From: Pseudoalteromonas ruthenica
Lineage (GTDB): Bacteria; Pseudomonadota; Gammaproteobacteria; Enterobacterales; Alteromonadaceae
Assembly: GCF_008808095.1 (NCBI RefSeq)
Contig: NZ_CP023396.1
Coordinates: 2,046,001 to 2,110,000 of the forward strand
Length of the DNA: 64,000 bases
Direction: 5' to 3'
A program made the translations under genes and the position numbers. Positions within the stretch are counted from its first letter, which is position 1; each line of letters starts with the position of its first letter. A model generated the notes under the pieces. It searched no databases. It was given only the letters and a program-made list of their open reading frames with translations, and was not told where the DNA came from. Shown here piece after piece: positions 27,452 to 37,224 of the stretch.

Positions 27452-27823
27452 TTAAAGACCGGCACGGTCCTTAATGGCTGCGATCAGCGGTGAGCCTGCG
27501 TGATTGCTTGTTGCCCAATTTAAATCGGCGCCATCTTCTAGTGAACTTTTCGGTAAGCTTTTAATGATGTACTCGCCGGTGTCAACTGCGTTGCTCGCAA
27601 CTGCGTGACGGACTAGGTTGTTGCCATTACACTTTACAGCATCGCTGATATCACGAATCTTAAGGCGTGCTGAGCGCAGCGTCTTACGTAAACGGTTTTT
27701 ATCATCTGCAGCAATATACTCACAGATACTAATAGCTAGGCGATCATTCGCACTTGCAGGAGTGGTATACAGCGCACTTCCAGCTAATACGGCAGTAGCG
27801 ATAAGCGTTGACATTAATTTCAT
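27452..27823 (-). CDS. DUF3718 family periplasmic protein
   Basis: A 123-residue small exported protein. The signal peptide ends at PASA (about residue 25). The mature part (ICEYIAADDKNRLRKTLR, then a conserved cysteine in DAVKCNGNN) resembles the DUF3718 family found mainly in Alteromonadales; function unknown. The two cysteines in the mature protein could form a disulfide. The frame also opens at a GTG three codons earlier (27832), but ATG 27823 with AAAGGG eight nt upstream fits better. Confidence 0.75.
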   Translation of the reverse strand: MKLMSTLIATAVLAGSALYTTPASANDRLAISICEYIAADDKNRLRKTLRSARLKIRDISDAVKCNGNNLVRHAVASNAVDTGEYIIKSLPKSSLEDGADLNWATSNHAGSPLIAAIKDRAGL

Positions 27824-27900
27824 TTGTAGCACCCTTTAATACTTTTTTCTTACAAAGTAGACTAATAGTTTACCAACAAGCACTAATTTTATCAATCAAC

Positions 27901-28392
27901 TCACACTTCTTTATTAAGTGTAACAAACTCGTAGTTATGTGGATTCGTCGCATCTTTACTATGGCTAACCCGCTCTACACAGCGCCACCGGCCAACTTGC
28001 TCATAATCAGGGAAACGAGTGTCGCCTTCTACTTGCAAATCGATAAAGGTCAGATATAAGGATGAGGCTAAGGGTAAAAACTGCTCATAGATATGCCCGC
28101 CACCGATGACCATTACCTCTTCAACATCCTCAACTTGCGCTAGCGCTTGTTGCACCGACGTAACCACTTCGGCTCCTTCAAAAGCATAGTCTGAGTTGCG
28201 GGTGATGACAATATTGCGTCGTCCTGGAAGCGCTCGCCCAATAGACTCTAGCGTCTTACGACCCATAATAACGGGCTTACCTAAGGTCACTTGCTTAAAA
28301 TGCTTTAAATCGGCTGGAAGATGCCATGGCATATCGTTGTCTTTGCCAATTATGCGGTCTTTGGCCATGGCCGCAATCATCGATATTTTCAC
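27901..28392 (-). CDS. folA: Dihydrofolate reductase FolA
   Basis: A 163-residue DHFR (E. coli 159) that reduces dihydrofolate with NADPH. Motifs are IAAMAKDRIIGKDNDMPWHLP with the substrate Asp replaced in context as usual for the family (substrate acid in LPADLKHF), the NADPH segment VIMGRKTLESIG and VIGGGHIYEQF. The open frame reaches 28422, but the GTG at 28392 has AGGAT eight nt upstream and gives the usual N terminus; the ATG at 28380 is the alternative. Confidence 0.95.
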   Translation of the reverse strand: MKISMIAAMAKDRIIGKDNDMPWHLPADLKHFKQVTLGKPVIMGRKTLESIGRALPGRRNIVITRNSDYAFEGAEVVTSVQQALAQVEDVEEVMVIGGGHIYEQFLPLASSLYLTFIDLQVEGDTRFPDYEQVGRWRCVERVSHSKDATNPHNYEFVTLNKEV

Positions 28393-28410
28393 TACAGATA
28401 TCCTATATAC

Positions 28411-28432
28411 AAAAGGGCGCAAGTGCGCCCTT
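28411..28432 (-). terminator. Terminator of obgE
   Basis: Stem AAGGGCGC/GCGCCCTT with loop AAGT (plus strand 28413-28432), followed on the minus strand by TTTT. It is 12 nt past the obgE stop and just upstream of folA. Confidence 0.8.
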
Positions 28433-28443
28433 CATAACAGTTG

Positions 28444-29607
<1,164 letters not shown>

Positions 29608-29667
29608 TCACTTAGCGGATCTGCGATTGAATACCTGTATTATACAAGTTTATATGTATTGAAAACA

Positions 29668-29693
29668 AAAAACCCCGCAAAAGCGGGGTTTTT
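29668..29693 (-). terminator. Terminator of rplU-rpmA
   Basis: Stem AAAAACCCCGC/GCGGGGTTTTT with loop AAAA. It lies 20 nt after the rpmA stop on the minus strand; read-through would reach obgE. Confidence 0.9.
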
Positions 29694-29712
29694 CTGTAAG
29701 CTGGGTTACTGA

Positions 29713-29970
29713 TTATTCAGCAACGATGCTTACGTATTTGCGACCTAGGGGACCTTTTTGTTCGAATTGAACTTTACCATTTGATGTTGCAAATAGTGTG
29801 TGGTCTTTACCCATGCCTACGTTTGAACCCGCGTGGAAACGAGTACCACGTTGACGTACGATGATGTTACCCGCAAGAACTGATTCACCGCCAAAGCGCT
29901 TAACACCTAGACGTTTACTTTCTGAATCACGACCGTTACGAGTACTACCAGCTGCCTTCTTGTGTGCCAT
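29713..29970 (-). CDS. rpmA: 50S ribosomal protein L27
   Basis: An 85-residue L27 (E. coli 85). The N terminus [16 protein letters not shown] is the conserved flexible tail that reaches the peptidyl transferase centre, without the cleaved extension found in Firmicutes. It lies 17 nt downstream of rplU in the conserved rplU-rpmA operon. Confidence 0.98.
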   Translation of the reverse strand: MAHKKAAGSTRNGRDSESKRLGVKRFGGESVLAGNIIVRQRGTRFHAGSNVGMGKDHTLFATSNGKVQFEQKGPLGRKYVSIVAE

Positions 29971-29987
29971 CTTTCTGTACCTCTAAA

Positions 29988-30299
29988 TTAAGCGCTAATG
30001 CCAGTGATTTTAACTTCAGTGAACCATTGACGATGGCCCATCTGCTTGCGAGAGTGCTTACGACGTCTAAACTTAACAATCTTCACTTTCTCGCCACGAC
30101 CGTGAGAAACAACCTCAGCTGTTACTTTACCACCGTTTACGAACGGGGTACCGATCTCGATTTTCTCACCATCAGCAACTAAAAGTACTGTGTCAAATTC
30201 AACCGCTGCACCAGTTTCTACGTCTAGTTTCTCTAGACGAATTGTTTGACCTTCAGTCACACGGTGCTGTTTACCACCACTTTGGAAAACCGCGTACAT
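29988..30299 (-). CDS. rplU: 50S ribosomal protein L21
   Basis: A 103-residue L21 (E. coli 103), starting [14 protein letters not shown]. The frame stays open upstream to 30335, but the ATG at 30299 matches every known L21 start. Conserved end [13 protein letters not shown] is present. Promoter at 30361-30389. Confidence 0.98.
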   Translation of the reverse strand: MYAVFQSGGKQHRVTEGQTIRLEKLDVETGAAVEFDTVLLVADGEKIEIGTPFVNGGKVTAEVVSHGRGEKVKIVKFRRRKHSRKQMGHRQWFTEVKITGISA

Positions 30300-30643
30300 A
30301 ATTAACTCCGTCTGTGCGCCCTCAAATCGACGCAACTAAATATTCTTCAATAGGGCGCGAAGTCTACGCTAAAACGCCCGGCTTGACAAGCTGTTTTTTC
30401 AATAAAAACTTGAAAAAATGGCGTCGATGAGGACATGAAAAAAATTTTCCTTATTCTATCTGTTTTTAGCCCGTTGCCAAGCAGATTAAGCAGTTTTTAA
30501 TCACTTTTTTTAGCTTTGGCTTATTTTTACTGCTAAAGCTTATAAAAATGATGCTTTGCTGGGAAAGTGTCGAGCAATGGCAAAAATTCATGTACAATTC
30601 ATCGCGCATTTCCTTGAACAACCGACAGTGGGCACGGAGTTAA
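30300..30643. other. Divergent promoter region between rplU and ispB
   Basis: This 344-base spacer carries the rplU promoter (30361-30389, minus strand) and, for ispB, an extended -10-like TGTACAAT (30591-30598) without a convincing -35. The middle is AT-rich with several poly-T/poly-A runs; no gene is seen. Confidence 0.6.
30361..30389 (-). promoter_or_regulatory. Sigma-70 promoter of rplU-rpmA
   Basis: On the minus strand, -35 TTGTCA (30384-30389), a 17-bp G+C-rich spacer and -10 TAGACT (30361-30366). It lies about 55 nt before the rplU start codon. Confidence 0.65.
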
Positions 30644-31615
30644 ATGGATATAAAAGCTATCCAGACGCTTATCGCTGACGATATGAACAGCGTCAATCAG
30701 TTAATACATGCGCAGATGCAATCTGACGTCGCACTGGTTAACCAGCTTGGTTTATACATAGTAAATAGTGGCGGCAAACGCGTACGCCCCATGTTAGCGC
30801 TGCTCGCAGCCCGGGCCTTAGGTTACCAAGGCGATAAACATGTCACCCTAGCGACTATCGTTGAGTTTATCCATACGGCGACCTTATTACATGATGACGT
30901 GGTAGATGAATCTGACTTACGTCGCGGCGAGCCTACCGCTAATGCCGAATTTGGTAACGCAGCCAGCGTGCTTGTGGGGGATTTTATCTATACCCGCTCT
31001 TTTCAGCTCATGGTCGGGTTAGGGCAAATGCGGATCATGGATATCTTGGCCGATGCCACCAATGTTATCGCCGAGGGCGAGGTTTTACAGCTAATGAACT
31101 GTAACGACCCAGATACCACCGAACAAAGCTATATGCAGGTCATCTATTCGAAGACCGCTAAACTGTTCGAAGCAGCCACTCAATTAGCAGCAGTGATCAC
31201 CGAGCAAGACGCAAACGTTGAAGAGGCAATGCGCTTGTACGGTATGCACCTCGGTACGGCTTTCCAGCTCGTTGATGATGTGTTGGATTACAGCGCCGAC
31301 GCCCACACGATGGGCAAAAACATTGGTGATGACTTAGCTGAGGGTAAGCCGACGTTACCATTAATTTATGCTATGCAGCATGGCGAAGCGGCGCAGAAAC
31401 GACAAATACGCGAAGCAATAGAGCAAGGAAATGGCTTAGATTACCTCGGTGATATCTTGACGACATTAACACAAACAAAAGCGCTTGATTTCACTATGCA
31501 GCGCGCTCAACAAGAAGCTGACAAAGCCATTTCGGCATTGGATTTTTTGCCTGAAAGCGCAGAGAAAGAGGCGCTTGTTGCCTTAGCGAATATCGCAGTC
31601 AAACGCGACCATTAA
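30644..31615 (+). CDS. ispB: Octaprenyl diphosphate synthase IspB
   Basis: A 323-residue trans-polyprenyl synthase (E. coli IspB 323) that makes the side chain of ubiquinone by adding isopentenyl units to farnesyl diphosphate. First aspartate-rich motif DDVVDESDLRRG is near residues 86-97, and the second DDVLDYSAD near 210. Its product is the prenyl donor for UbiA encoded at 43.6 kb. Ribosome site ACGGAG precedes the ATG, and divergent rplU is the usual neighbour. Confidence 0.96.
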   Translation: MDIKAIQTLIADDMNSVNQLIHAQMQSDVALVNQLGLYIVNSGGKRVRPMLALLAARALGYQGDKHVTLATIVEFIHTATLLHDDVVDESDLRRGEPTANAEFGNAASVLVGDFIYTRSFQLMVGLGQMRIMDILADATNVIAEGEVLQLMNCNDPDTTEQSYMQVIYSKTAKLFEAATQLAAVITEQDANVEEAMRLYGMHLGTAFQLVDDVLDYSADAHTMGKNIGDDLAEGKPTLPLIYAMQHGEAAQKRQIREAIEQGNGLDYLGDILTTLTQTKALDFTMQRAQQEADKAISALDFLPESAEKEALVALANIAVKRDH

Positions 31616-31672
31616 TGGGTGCCAGTAAAAACACACTATAAGTAGTGCTTTGATAAACAATTACTTAGATCG

Positions 31673-31700
31673 AAAAAGGCCAGCTAAGCTGGCCTTTTTT
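31673..31700. terminator. Bidirectional terminator between ispB and rpoH
   Basis: A 12-bp stem AAAAAGGCCAGC/GCTGGCCTTTTT with loop TAA, and T tracts on both strands. It lies between convergent ispB and rpoH. Confidence 0.9.
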
Positions 31701-31717
31701 GAGCACGGTATAACTAC

Positions 31718-32581
31718 TTATGCCATCGCATTTTGCAGCTTTTTCATCGCCGTTTTTTCTAGCTGGCGTACACGCTCTGCTGACACTTCATATTTTTGTG
31801 CCAACTCTTGTAATGTCGCTTTCTCATCTGCAAGCCAACGCGATGTAACGATATCCTGCGAACGATCGTCCAGCGTTTTCAGTGCTGAGAATAAGCGTGC
31901 ATGAGATTGCTCTTGCCATTGCTCCTGCTCTACACTTTCGGCTAAATCCGAAGCGTTGTCAGTTAAGTATTGCACTGGCGAATAGCTTTGCCCAACACTG
32001 CTATCATCTTCGTCAGCACTTAAATCGAAGCCCATATCTTGGCCGCTCATACGTGATTCCATCTCACGTACTTCTTTTTCACTAACGCCTAGCTCGCTGG
32101 CCACTGTGGCCACCTCTTCTTGGTTGAACCAACCTAGGCGCTTTTTATTTTTGCGTAGATTAAAGAACAGTTTACGCTGCGCTTTAGTGGTCGCAACTTT
32201 TACGATACGCCAGTTCTTTAACACATATTCATGGATTTCAGCTTTGATCCAGTGTACGGCAAAAGACACCAAACGCACTCCCACACTGGGATCGAAACGT
32301 TTAACTGCTTTCATAAGGCCAATGTTACCCTCTTGGATTAGGTCTGATTGTGGCAAACCATAACCGCTGTAACTTTTGGCAATATGGGCGACAAAACGCA
32401 GATGCGACATGATCAACTGTTTTGCAGCCTCTAGATCGCCTTCTTGCTGTAATCGAGTCGCTAACCGACGTTCTTCCTCGGCCTCGAGCATTGGGATGGT
32501 GCTAACAGCCTGCAAATATCCTTCGATGCTCGCGCTTTGTTGGCCAACCGTTAATGCCATTGCATTTAAATTCGTGCTCAT
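31718..32581 (-). CDS. rpoH: Heat-shock sigma factor RpoH (sigma-32)
   Basis: A 287-residue sigma-32 (E. coli 284). Region 2 contains [16 protein letters not shown]. The RpoH box [18 protein letters not shown], which marks heat-shock sigma factors and is involved in control by chaperones, is fully present near residues 130-150. Region 4 carries the -35 recognition helix ([18 protein letters not shown]). The start has a very strong ribosome site (GAGGTGA). Upstream sits a sigma-70 promoter overlapped by a perfect CIRCE operator, so transcription may be HrcA-controlled. It is next to the ftsYEX genes as in E. coli. Confidence 0.98.
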   Translation of the reverse strand: MSTNLNAMALTVGQQSASIEGYLQAVSTIPMLEAEEERRLATRLQQEGDLEAAKQLIMSHLRFVAHIAKSYSGYGLPQSDLIQEGNIGLMKAVKRFDPSVGVRLVSFAVHWIKAEIHEYVLKNWRIVKVATTKAQRKLFFNLRKNKKRLGWFNQEEVATVASELGVSEKEVREMESRMSGQDMGFDLSADEDDSSVGQSYSPVQYLTDNASDLAESVEQEQWQEQSHARLFSALKTLDDRSQDIVTSRWLADEKATLQELAQKYEVSAERVRQLEKTAMKKLQNAMA

Positions 32582-32615
32582 TTTTCACCTCGGGTGATCA
32601 ATCTGTCCATTTAAT

Positions 32616-32642
32616 TTAGCACTCTTTAACCGAGAGTGCTAA
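32616..32642 (-). promoter_or_regulatory. Perfect CIRCE element (HrcA operator) at rpoH
   Basis: TTAGCACTC (32616-32624), nine bases, then GAGTGCTAA (32634-32642): an exact match to the CIRCE consensus 9-N9-9. It begins four bases after the -10 box of the rpoH promoter, so the predicted start site falls inside the operator, the classic place for HrcA repression. It lies 35-61 nt before the rpoH start codon. HrcA itself is not in the window. Confidence 0.92.
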
Positions 32643-32646
32643 TCGC

Positions 32647-32675
32647 ATTGTAACCTTTGACCTTATGCATATCAA
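32647..32675 (-). promoter_or_regulatory. Sigma-70 promoter of rpoH
   Basis: On the minus strand: -35 TTGATA (32670-32675), a 17-bp spacer, -10 TACAAT (32647-32652). Good matches at ideal spacing; predicted start near 32640, leader of about 59 nt. Confidence 0.8.
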
Positions 32676-32912
32676 GAAGTTCTACAAATCTTCTTAATGC
32701 GCTCTAACTTAATGATAAAAAAGGAAAATAAGTTGAGAGATTCAATTGTAACTCACAAAGATGACAAAAGAATAACAGCAACTTTTAAATTCAACCTAAC
32801 AAAGAAGCCCTGAATTAGAAGTGAACTATAGCACCACCTCACGCACTTGCCACAAGCAAAGCTGTGAGCATCACTTGATGAAACAACCGTGCTTACAAGC
32901 GGTGCCGGCCCA

Positions 32913-33899
32913 TTAAACTTTATCCGGTTCAATTTCCTTGATATATCGACGCACAGATGAGTACGAACCACTAAAGCCCAAGATCACCGCTAAGCCAATA
33001 AGAATGAGGAATTCGTTAGCATCGAGCCCTTCTAAAATGAAGTTCGACTGGTATATTCCGGTCACTTGCACAACGGCCGACTCTAACCACCACATCATCA
33101 GCAGGTTGCAAATTAGCGCCACAAAGCCGCCAATAATGCCATACCAGATGCCTGTCCATAAGAATGGAGCTTGAATAAAGCCGTTGGTAGCACCAACTAA
33201 CTTCATTACTTGAATTTCACTGCGCTTATCAATAATCGACAAGCGAATGGTATTGCCAATAATAAGAATGACAGAAGTGAGCAATAATAGGGCAATAGTG
33301 ATCACGCTTTCCTTAAGAAGATTCAAAATTGCATTTAGACGCTCCAGCCACTCGATATCCAACTTGCCAAAGTCGACCTCTCGCTCTTGTTGTAATTTAT
33401 CTAGTAGCGCATTAGCAGCATCTGCATTACGGTAGCGTTCACCCGGAGTGACCAGCACCACATCAGGCAAAGGGTTGTCATCCAAATAATCTAACGCATT
33501 AGCAAAGCCAGACACCTGTTTAAACTCTTCTAGCGCTTGGCGCTTGCTAATAAAGCGCACTTCTTCAACTTCTTTATAGAGCGCCAAACGCTTTACCAAA
33601 CTTTGTGTTTGTTGCTCCGACATTTGTTCTTTAACAAATAAGGAAATCTCCGCTGCATTATCAAAGCCACTACTGACTTTCTGTACATTTTTAACGACCA
33701 AGTACAAAGTAGAAGGTAAGGTTAAGCTTAGTCCCAGTACAAGGATTGTCATCATTGATGCGGTTGGTGTACGCCACATCTCTCCTAAGCTCTGCACCCC
33801 TTGACGAATCGTATTAATAATACCGAAGTACATGCGTGCAACGGGCGAATGGCCTTTGCGCTGATAATCAGTTTCCCGACCTTTAAATAATAGACTCAT
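32913..33899 (-). CDS. ftsX: Cell division ABC-type membrane protein FtsX
   Basis: A 328-residue FtsX (E. coli 352). A cytoplasmic N terminus leads to TM1 (about 50-70), a large periplasmic loop that in the family binds amidase activators such as EnvC, then three more helices (about 200-225, 245-275 and 290-315). With FtsE it couples ATP use to septal cell-wall hydrolysis. Four-base overlap (ATGA) with ftsE. Confidence 0.96.
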   Translation of the reverse strand: MSLLFKGRETDYQRKGHSPVARMYFGIINTIRQGVQSLGEMWRTPTASMMTILVLGLSLTLPSTLYLVVKNVQKVSSGFDNAAEISLFVKEQMSEQQTQSLVKRLALYKEVEEVRFISKRQALEEFKQVSGFANALDYLDDNPLPDVVLVTPGERYRNADAANALLDKLQQEREVDFGKLDIEWLERLNAILNLLKESVITIALLLLTSVILIIGNTIRLSIIDKRSEIQVMKLVGATNGFIQAPFLWTGIWYGIIGGFVALICNLLMMWWLESAVVQVTGIYQSNFILEGLDANEFLILIGLAVILGFSGSYSSVRRYIKEIEPDKV

Positions 33900-34576
33900 G
33901 AGAGCGCCTCCTGAGCCAGTGGATCACTGAGCAGACGGCCTTCTTTAAGCGTCAGGCTACGATATTTCATCCGCGCTATTAAACCAAGATCGTGAGTGGC
34001 GATAAGCACAGAAGTACCATGGCGGTTGAAGTCTTCAAATAATTGCAGAATTTCCATCGATAACTCTGGGTCTAGGTTACCCGTGGGCTCATCCGCGAGC
34101 AGCAAAGGTGGGGAGTTAACGATTGCGCGGGCTATGCCCACCCGTTGTTGTTCACCCCCAGAGAGAGTTGTTGGGTTACAGCGGGCTTTATCACTGAGCC
34201 CCACTTTATCCAGCGCAGCATAGACACGCTTTTCTAATTGTTTGCGATGTGCCCCTTCAATAATCAGCGGTAACGCGACATTATCAAACACGGAGTAACG
34301 TTCAAGAAGTCGATGATTTTGAAAAATAATACCTATATCGCGGCGCACAAATGGAATTTGCTTTGCTTTGATAGCAGCGAGGTCTACGCCATTAATGGCG
34401 ACTTTACCAGCTGAAGGGCGCTCCATTAAGCTAATAAGCTTAAGCAGCGTACTCTTACCAGCGCCACTGTGCCCGGTGAGAAAAGCCAACTCTCCTTTTT
34501 CGATATGAAAGCTGATTTTCTCTAAGGCTCGATGCCCCCCCGGGTAGGTTTTACTGACCTCTTGGAACTTTATCAT
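33896..34576 (-). CDS. ftsE: Cell division ATP-binding protein FtsE
   Basis: A 226-residue ABC ATPase, partner of FtsX at the septum. Walker A GHSGAGKST (about 36-44), Q-loop FQNHRLL, ABC signature LSGGEQQR, Walker B LLLADEPTGNLD and H-loop ATHD are all intact. It follows ftsY by 27 nt and overlaps ftsX by four nt. Confidence 0.97.
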   Translation of the reverse strand: MIKFQEVSKTYPGGHRALEKISFHIEKGELAFLTGHSGAGKSTLLKLISLMERPSAGKVAINGVDLAAIKAKQIPFVRRDIGIIFQNHRLLERYSVFDNVALPLIIEGAHRKQLEKRVYAALDKVGLSDKARCNPTTLSGGEQQRVGIARAIVNSPPLLLADEPTGNLDPELSMEILQLFEDFNRHGTSVLIATHDLGLIARMKYRSLTLKEGRLLSDPLAQEALS

Positions 34577-34603
34577 TGTTATTATTTCCCAATGTTAGGG
34601 TAA

Positions 34604-36469
34604 TTATTGTTCGTTGCTAAACAGCGCCTCTATAAAGTCATCACTTTTGAAAGTGCGCAAGTCATCGATGCTTTCACCCACACCAATATAGCGAATAGGT
34701 GTTTTAAACTGATCGGCTATGGCGAATATGACTCCCCCTTTCGCCGTGCCATCTAGTTTAGTCAAAGTGATACCGGTCAAACCAACGGCCTGATCAAATA
34801 GTTTTACTTGGCTTATCGCATTTTGACCTGTTCCCGCATCAATGGTCAACATCACTTCATGGGGTGCTTCAGGGTCTATTTTTTTCATCACTCGCGCTAT
34901 TTTTTCAAGCTCTTGCATTAGATTGTCTTTATTTTGCAAGCGCCCGGCGGTGTCAGCAATTAGCACATCAACGTTGCGCGCTTTTGCAGCTTGGAAAGCA
35001 TCAAAGACCACAGAAGCGCTATCAGCTCCGGTATGCTGCGCGATAACGGGAATATCATTACGCTCTCCCCACACCTGCAATTGTTCTACCGCTGCTGCAC
35101 GGAAGGTATCGCCTGCAGCAAGCATTACCGACCTCCCTTGTTGTTGATACTGTTTAGCAAGCTTACCTATGGTGGTGGTTTTACCGACACCATTAACACC
35201 GACCATAAGTATGACAAACGGTCCATCTTTGCCCTCAAGGTTTAATGGCTGCTCAGCACTTGCCAACATTGTTGCCATCTCTTGCTTCAGTAGCTCATAT
35301 AAAGCCTCGCCATCTTTGAGCTGCTTGCGATCTGCTGCATCGGTAAGGCTATCAATCAACTTCACGGTGGTATCAACACCGACATCGGCTGTTAGTAGTT
35401 GTGTTTCTAACTCTTCGAATAATTCATCGTCAATTTTTTTGCCGCTAAATATAGACGCAAAGCCGGAGCCGATGTTTGACTTGGTTTTTAATAGCCCTTT
35501 TTTGAGTCGTGAGAAGAATCCTGGCTTTTTCTCAGCTACGGCCGCTTTTTCTGCCTGCTCTTGGGCGAGGCGTTCTTGCTGTTCACGTTCTGCTTGTTCT
35601 TTAGCTAAGCGTTCCTGCTCTTCGCGTTCTGCTTGTTCTTTCGCTAAACGCTCCTGCTCTTCACGCTCGGCTTGTTCTTTAGCTAGGCGCTCCTGCTCTT
35701 CACGTTCTGCTTGCTCTTTCGCTAAACGTTCTTGCTGTTCGCGTTCTGCCTGTTCTTTCGCTAAACGTTCTTGCTCTTCACGTTCTGCTTGTTCTTTAGC
35801 TAGGCGCTCCTGCTGTTCACGTTCTGCCTGTTCTTTCGCTAAGCGCTCTTGCTGTTCACGTTCTGCCTGCTCTTTAGCTAGGCGCTCCTGCTGTTCACGC
35901 TCGGCTTGTTCTTTCGCTAAACGCTCCTGCTGTTCACGTTCTGCCTGCTCTTTTGCAAGGCGCTCCTGCTGTTCACGTTCTGCTTGTTCTTTAGCTAAGC
36001 GCTCCTGCTGTTCACGCACTGCTTGTTCTTTCGCTAAGCGCTCCTGCTGTTCACGTTCTGCCTGCTCTTTTGCAAGGCGCTCCTGCTCTTCACGCTCGGC
36101 TTGTTCTTTAGCTAAGCGCTCCTGCTCTTCACGCTTGGCTTGTTCTTTAGCTAAGCGCTCCTGCTCTTTTCGTTCTGCCTGTTCTTTCGCTAAGCGCTCT
36201 TGCTCTTCACGTTCAGCTTGTTCTTTAGCTAGGCGCTCTTGCTGTTCACGTTCAGCCTGCTCTTTAGCTAAGCGCTCCTGCTCTTCACGCTCTGCCTGTT
36301 CTTTCGCTAAACGTTCCTGCTGTTCACGTTCTGCTTGTTCTTTCGCTAAGCGCTCCTGCTCTTCACGCTCAGCCTGCTCTTTTGCAAGACGTTCCTGTTC
36401 TTCTTGTTTTGCTTGCTCTTCTTTTTTACCTAATCCAAACCAGGACAGAAACTTACTTTTTTTAGCCAT
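34604..36469 (-). CDS. ftsY: Signal recognition particle receptor FtsY with repeat-expanded N-terminal domain
   Basis: A 621-residue SRP receptor GTPase that docks SRP-ribosome complexes at SecYEG. The C-terminal NG domain (from about residue 325) is standard: G1 GVNGVGKTTTIGKL, DTFRAAAVEQL, G3 DTAGRLQNK and G4 TKLDGTAKGG. The N terminus (MAKKSKFLSWFGLGKK) is a short basic/amphipathic anchor. Between them residues 24-309 are 22 tandem copies of a 13-residue unit, consensus (E/Q)QERLAKEQAERE, replacing the acidic A domain of E. coli FtsY (497 residues in total). The alternating Glu and Lys/Arg predict a very long single helix or coiled coil. Operon ftsY-ftsE-ftsX. Confidence 0.95.
   Translation of the reverse strand: MAKKSKFLSWFGLGKKEEQAKQEEQERLAKEQAEREEQERLAKEQAEREQQERLAKEQAEREEQERLAKEQAEREQQERLAKEQAEREEQERLAKEQAERKEQERLAKEQAKREEQERLAKEQAEREEQERLAKEQAEREQQERLAKEQAVREQQERLAKEQAEREQQERLAKEQAEREQQERLAKEQAEREQQERLAKEQAEREQQERLAKEQAEREQQERLAKEQAEREEQERLAKEQAEREQQERLAKEQAEREEQERLAKEQAEREEQERLAKEQAEREEQERLAKEQAEREQQERLAQEQAEKAAVAEKKPGFFSRLKKGLLKTKSNIGSGFASIFSGKKIDDELFEELETQLLTADVGVDTTVKLIDSLTDAADRKQLKDGEALYELLKQEMATMLASAEQPLNLEGKDGPFVILMVGVNGVGKTTTIGKLAKQYQQQGRSVMLAAGDTFRAAAVEQLQVWGERNDIPVIAQHTGADSASVVFDAFQAAKARNVDVLIADTAGRLQNKDNLMQELEKIARVMKKIDPEAPHEVMLTIDAGTGQNAISQVKLFDQAVGLTGITLTKLDGTAKGGVIFAIADQFKTPIRYIGVGESIDDLRTFKSDDFIEALFSNEQ
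35543..36400 (-). repeat. 22 x 39-bp tandem repeats inside ftsY
   Basis: Twenty-two imperfect 39-bp units coding the 13-residue motif (E/Q)QERLAKEQAERE, all in frame with no unit length change. Units differ mainly at synonymous sites and at the first residue (E or Q); rarer changes are E to K, E to V and K to Q. The last unit (QQERLAQEQAEKA) degenerates into the NG domain. Confidence 0.95.
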
Positions 36470-36607
36470 TGTATGAAACCATATTTCCAGTCATGGCGAT
36501 GCACTCGCCTTTTAAAGCAGCTGTCGTTAGCCACAAATATTATTTATAATTGCGCGTTATATTACCATTTTCCCAGCCTGTGGAAAAAGCATATAGTGAG
36601 TAAATGC

Positions 36608-37210
36608 ATGTCCATCAATAGAAAAGCCGCAAAACCCGCGCATAAACGCACAACAAAAACAGGGCAAATACGCATTATTGGTGGTCAACATAGAGGCAGA
36701 AAGTTACCAGTACATGATATTGAAGGCCTAAGACCAACCACAGATCGCGTAAAAGAAACCGTTTTTAATTGGCTCATGATGGATATTCGTGATGCCCAGG
36801 TATTAGACTGCTTTGCAGGTGCCGGCAGTCTAGGGTTTGAAGCCCAATCACGATTTGCCAAACAAGTGACTCTGTTTGAATTGGAGCCCAAAGCAGCACA
36901 GCAACTACGCGATAACGCAGCACTCCTTAACATGCTAAACGTGAGTGTACAACGAGGGGATGCGTTATCTCTGTTAGCTCAACCAAGCAGTGCGGCTTAT
37001 GATATTGCTTTTATTGATCCACCTTTTAATAAGGGACTCGCGAATAAATGTGCCCAAGCCTTGGAAGAAAATGGTTGGCTAGCTGACGATGCTTTAGTGT
37101 ATGTGGAAGTGGAGGCGAATAACGCCGACTTCACTGCCCCTAATAACTGGCAGTTGCGAAAGGAAAAACGCGCTGGGCAAGCTTGGGGACGCTTATACCA
37201 GCGCATGTGA
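36608..37210 (+). CDS. rsmD: 16S rRNA (guanine(966)-N2)-methyltransferase RsmD
   Basis: A 200-residue SAM methyltransferase (E. coli 198) that methylates G966 in the 30S head. Segments IRIIGGQHRGRKL, RPTTDRVKETVFNWL and the SAM motif VLDCFAGAGSLGFEA are typical; the catalytic motif is DPPF (AFIDPPFNKG). The open frame extends to 36473, but the extra residues are not family-like, and ATG 36608 gives the usual N terminus. Divergent from ftsY, the same arrangement as in E. coli. Confidence 0.94.
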   Translation: MSINRKAAKPAHKRTTKTGQIRIIGGQHRGRKLPVHDIEGLRPTTDRVKETVFNWLMMDIRDAQVLDCFAGAGSLGFEAQSRFAKQVTLFELEPKAAQQLRDNAALLNMLNVSVQRGDALSLLAQPSSAAYDIAFIDPPFNKGLANKCAQALEENGWLADDALVYVEVEANNADFTAPNNWQLRKEKRAGQAWGRLYQRM

Positions 37211-37224
37211 TATGTGGCGTTGGG

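Larger units (their letters stand above)
32582..32912. other. Intergenic region between rpoH and ftsX
   Basis: A 331-base spacer. The half next to rpoH (32582-32675) is its leader, the CIRCE element and the promoter. The other half (about 32680-32912) is AT-rich 3' flank of ftsX with no gene; I see no strong terminator hairpin for ftsX. Confidence 0.6.

Noticed and set aside
35543..36400. 39-bp repeats as a CRISPR array
   Set aside because: There are no unique spacers; the units abut each other and encode part of FtsY.
35169..36476. A 435-residue plus-strand frame opposite ftsY, rich in Ser, Cys and Arg
   Set aside because: It is the mirror of the 39-bp repeats in ftsY: because the repeat length is a multiple of three, the antisense frame stays open. 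Composition (Cys/Ser/Arg repeats) is not that of a real protein.
36473..36607. Upstream extension of rsmD (45 extra codons)
   Set aside because: The extra residues do not resemble the family, and ATG 36608 gives the standard RsmD N terminus.
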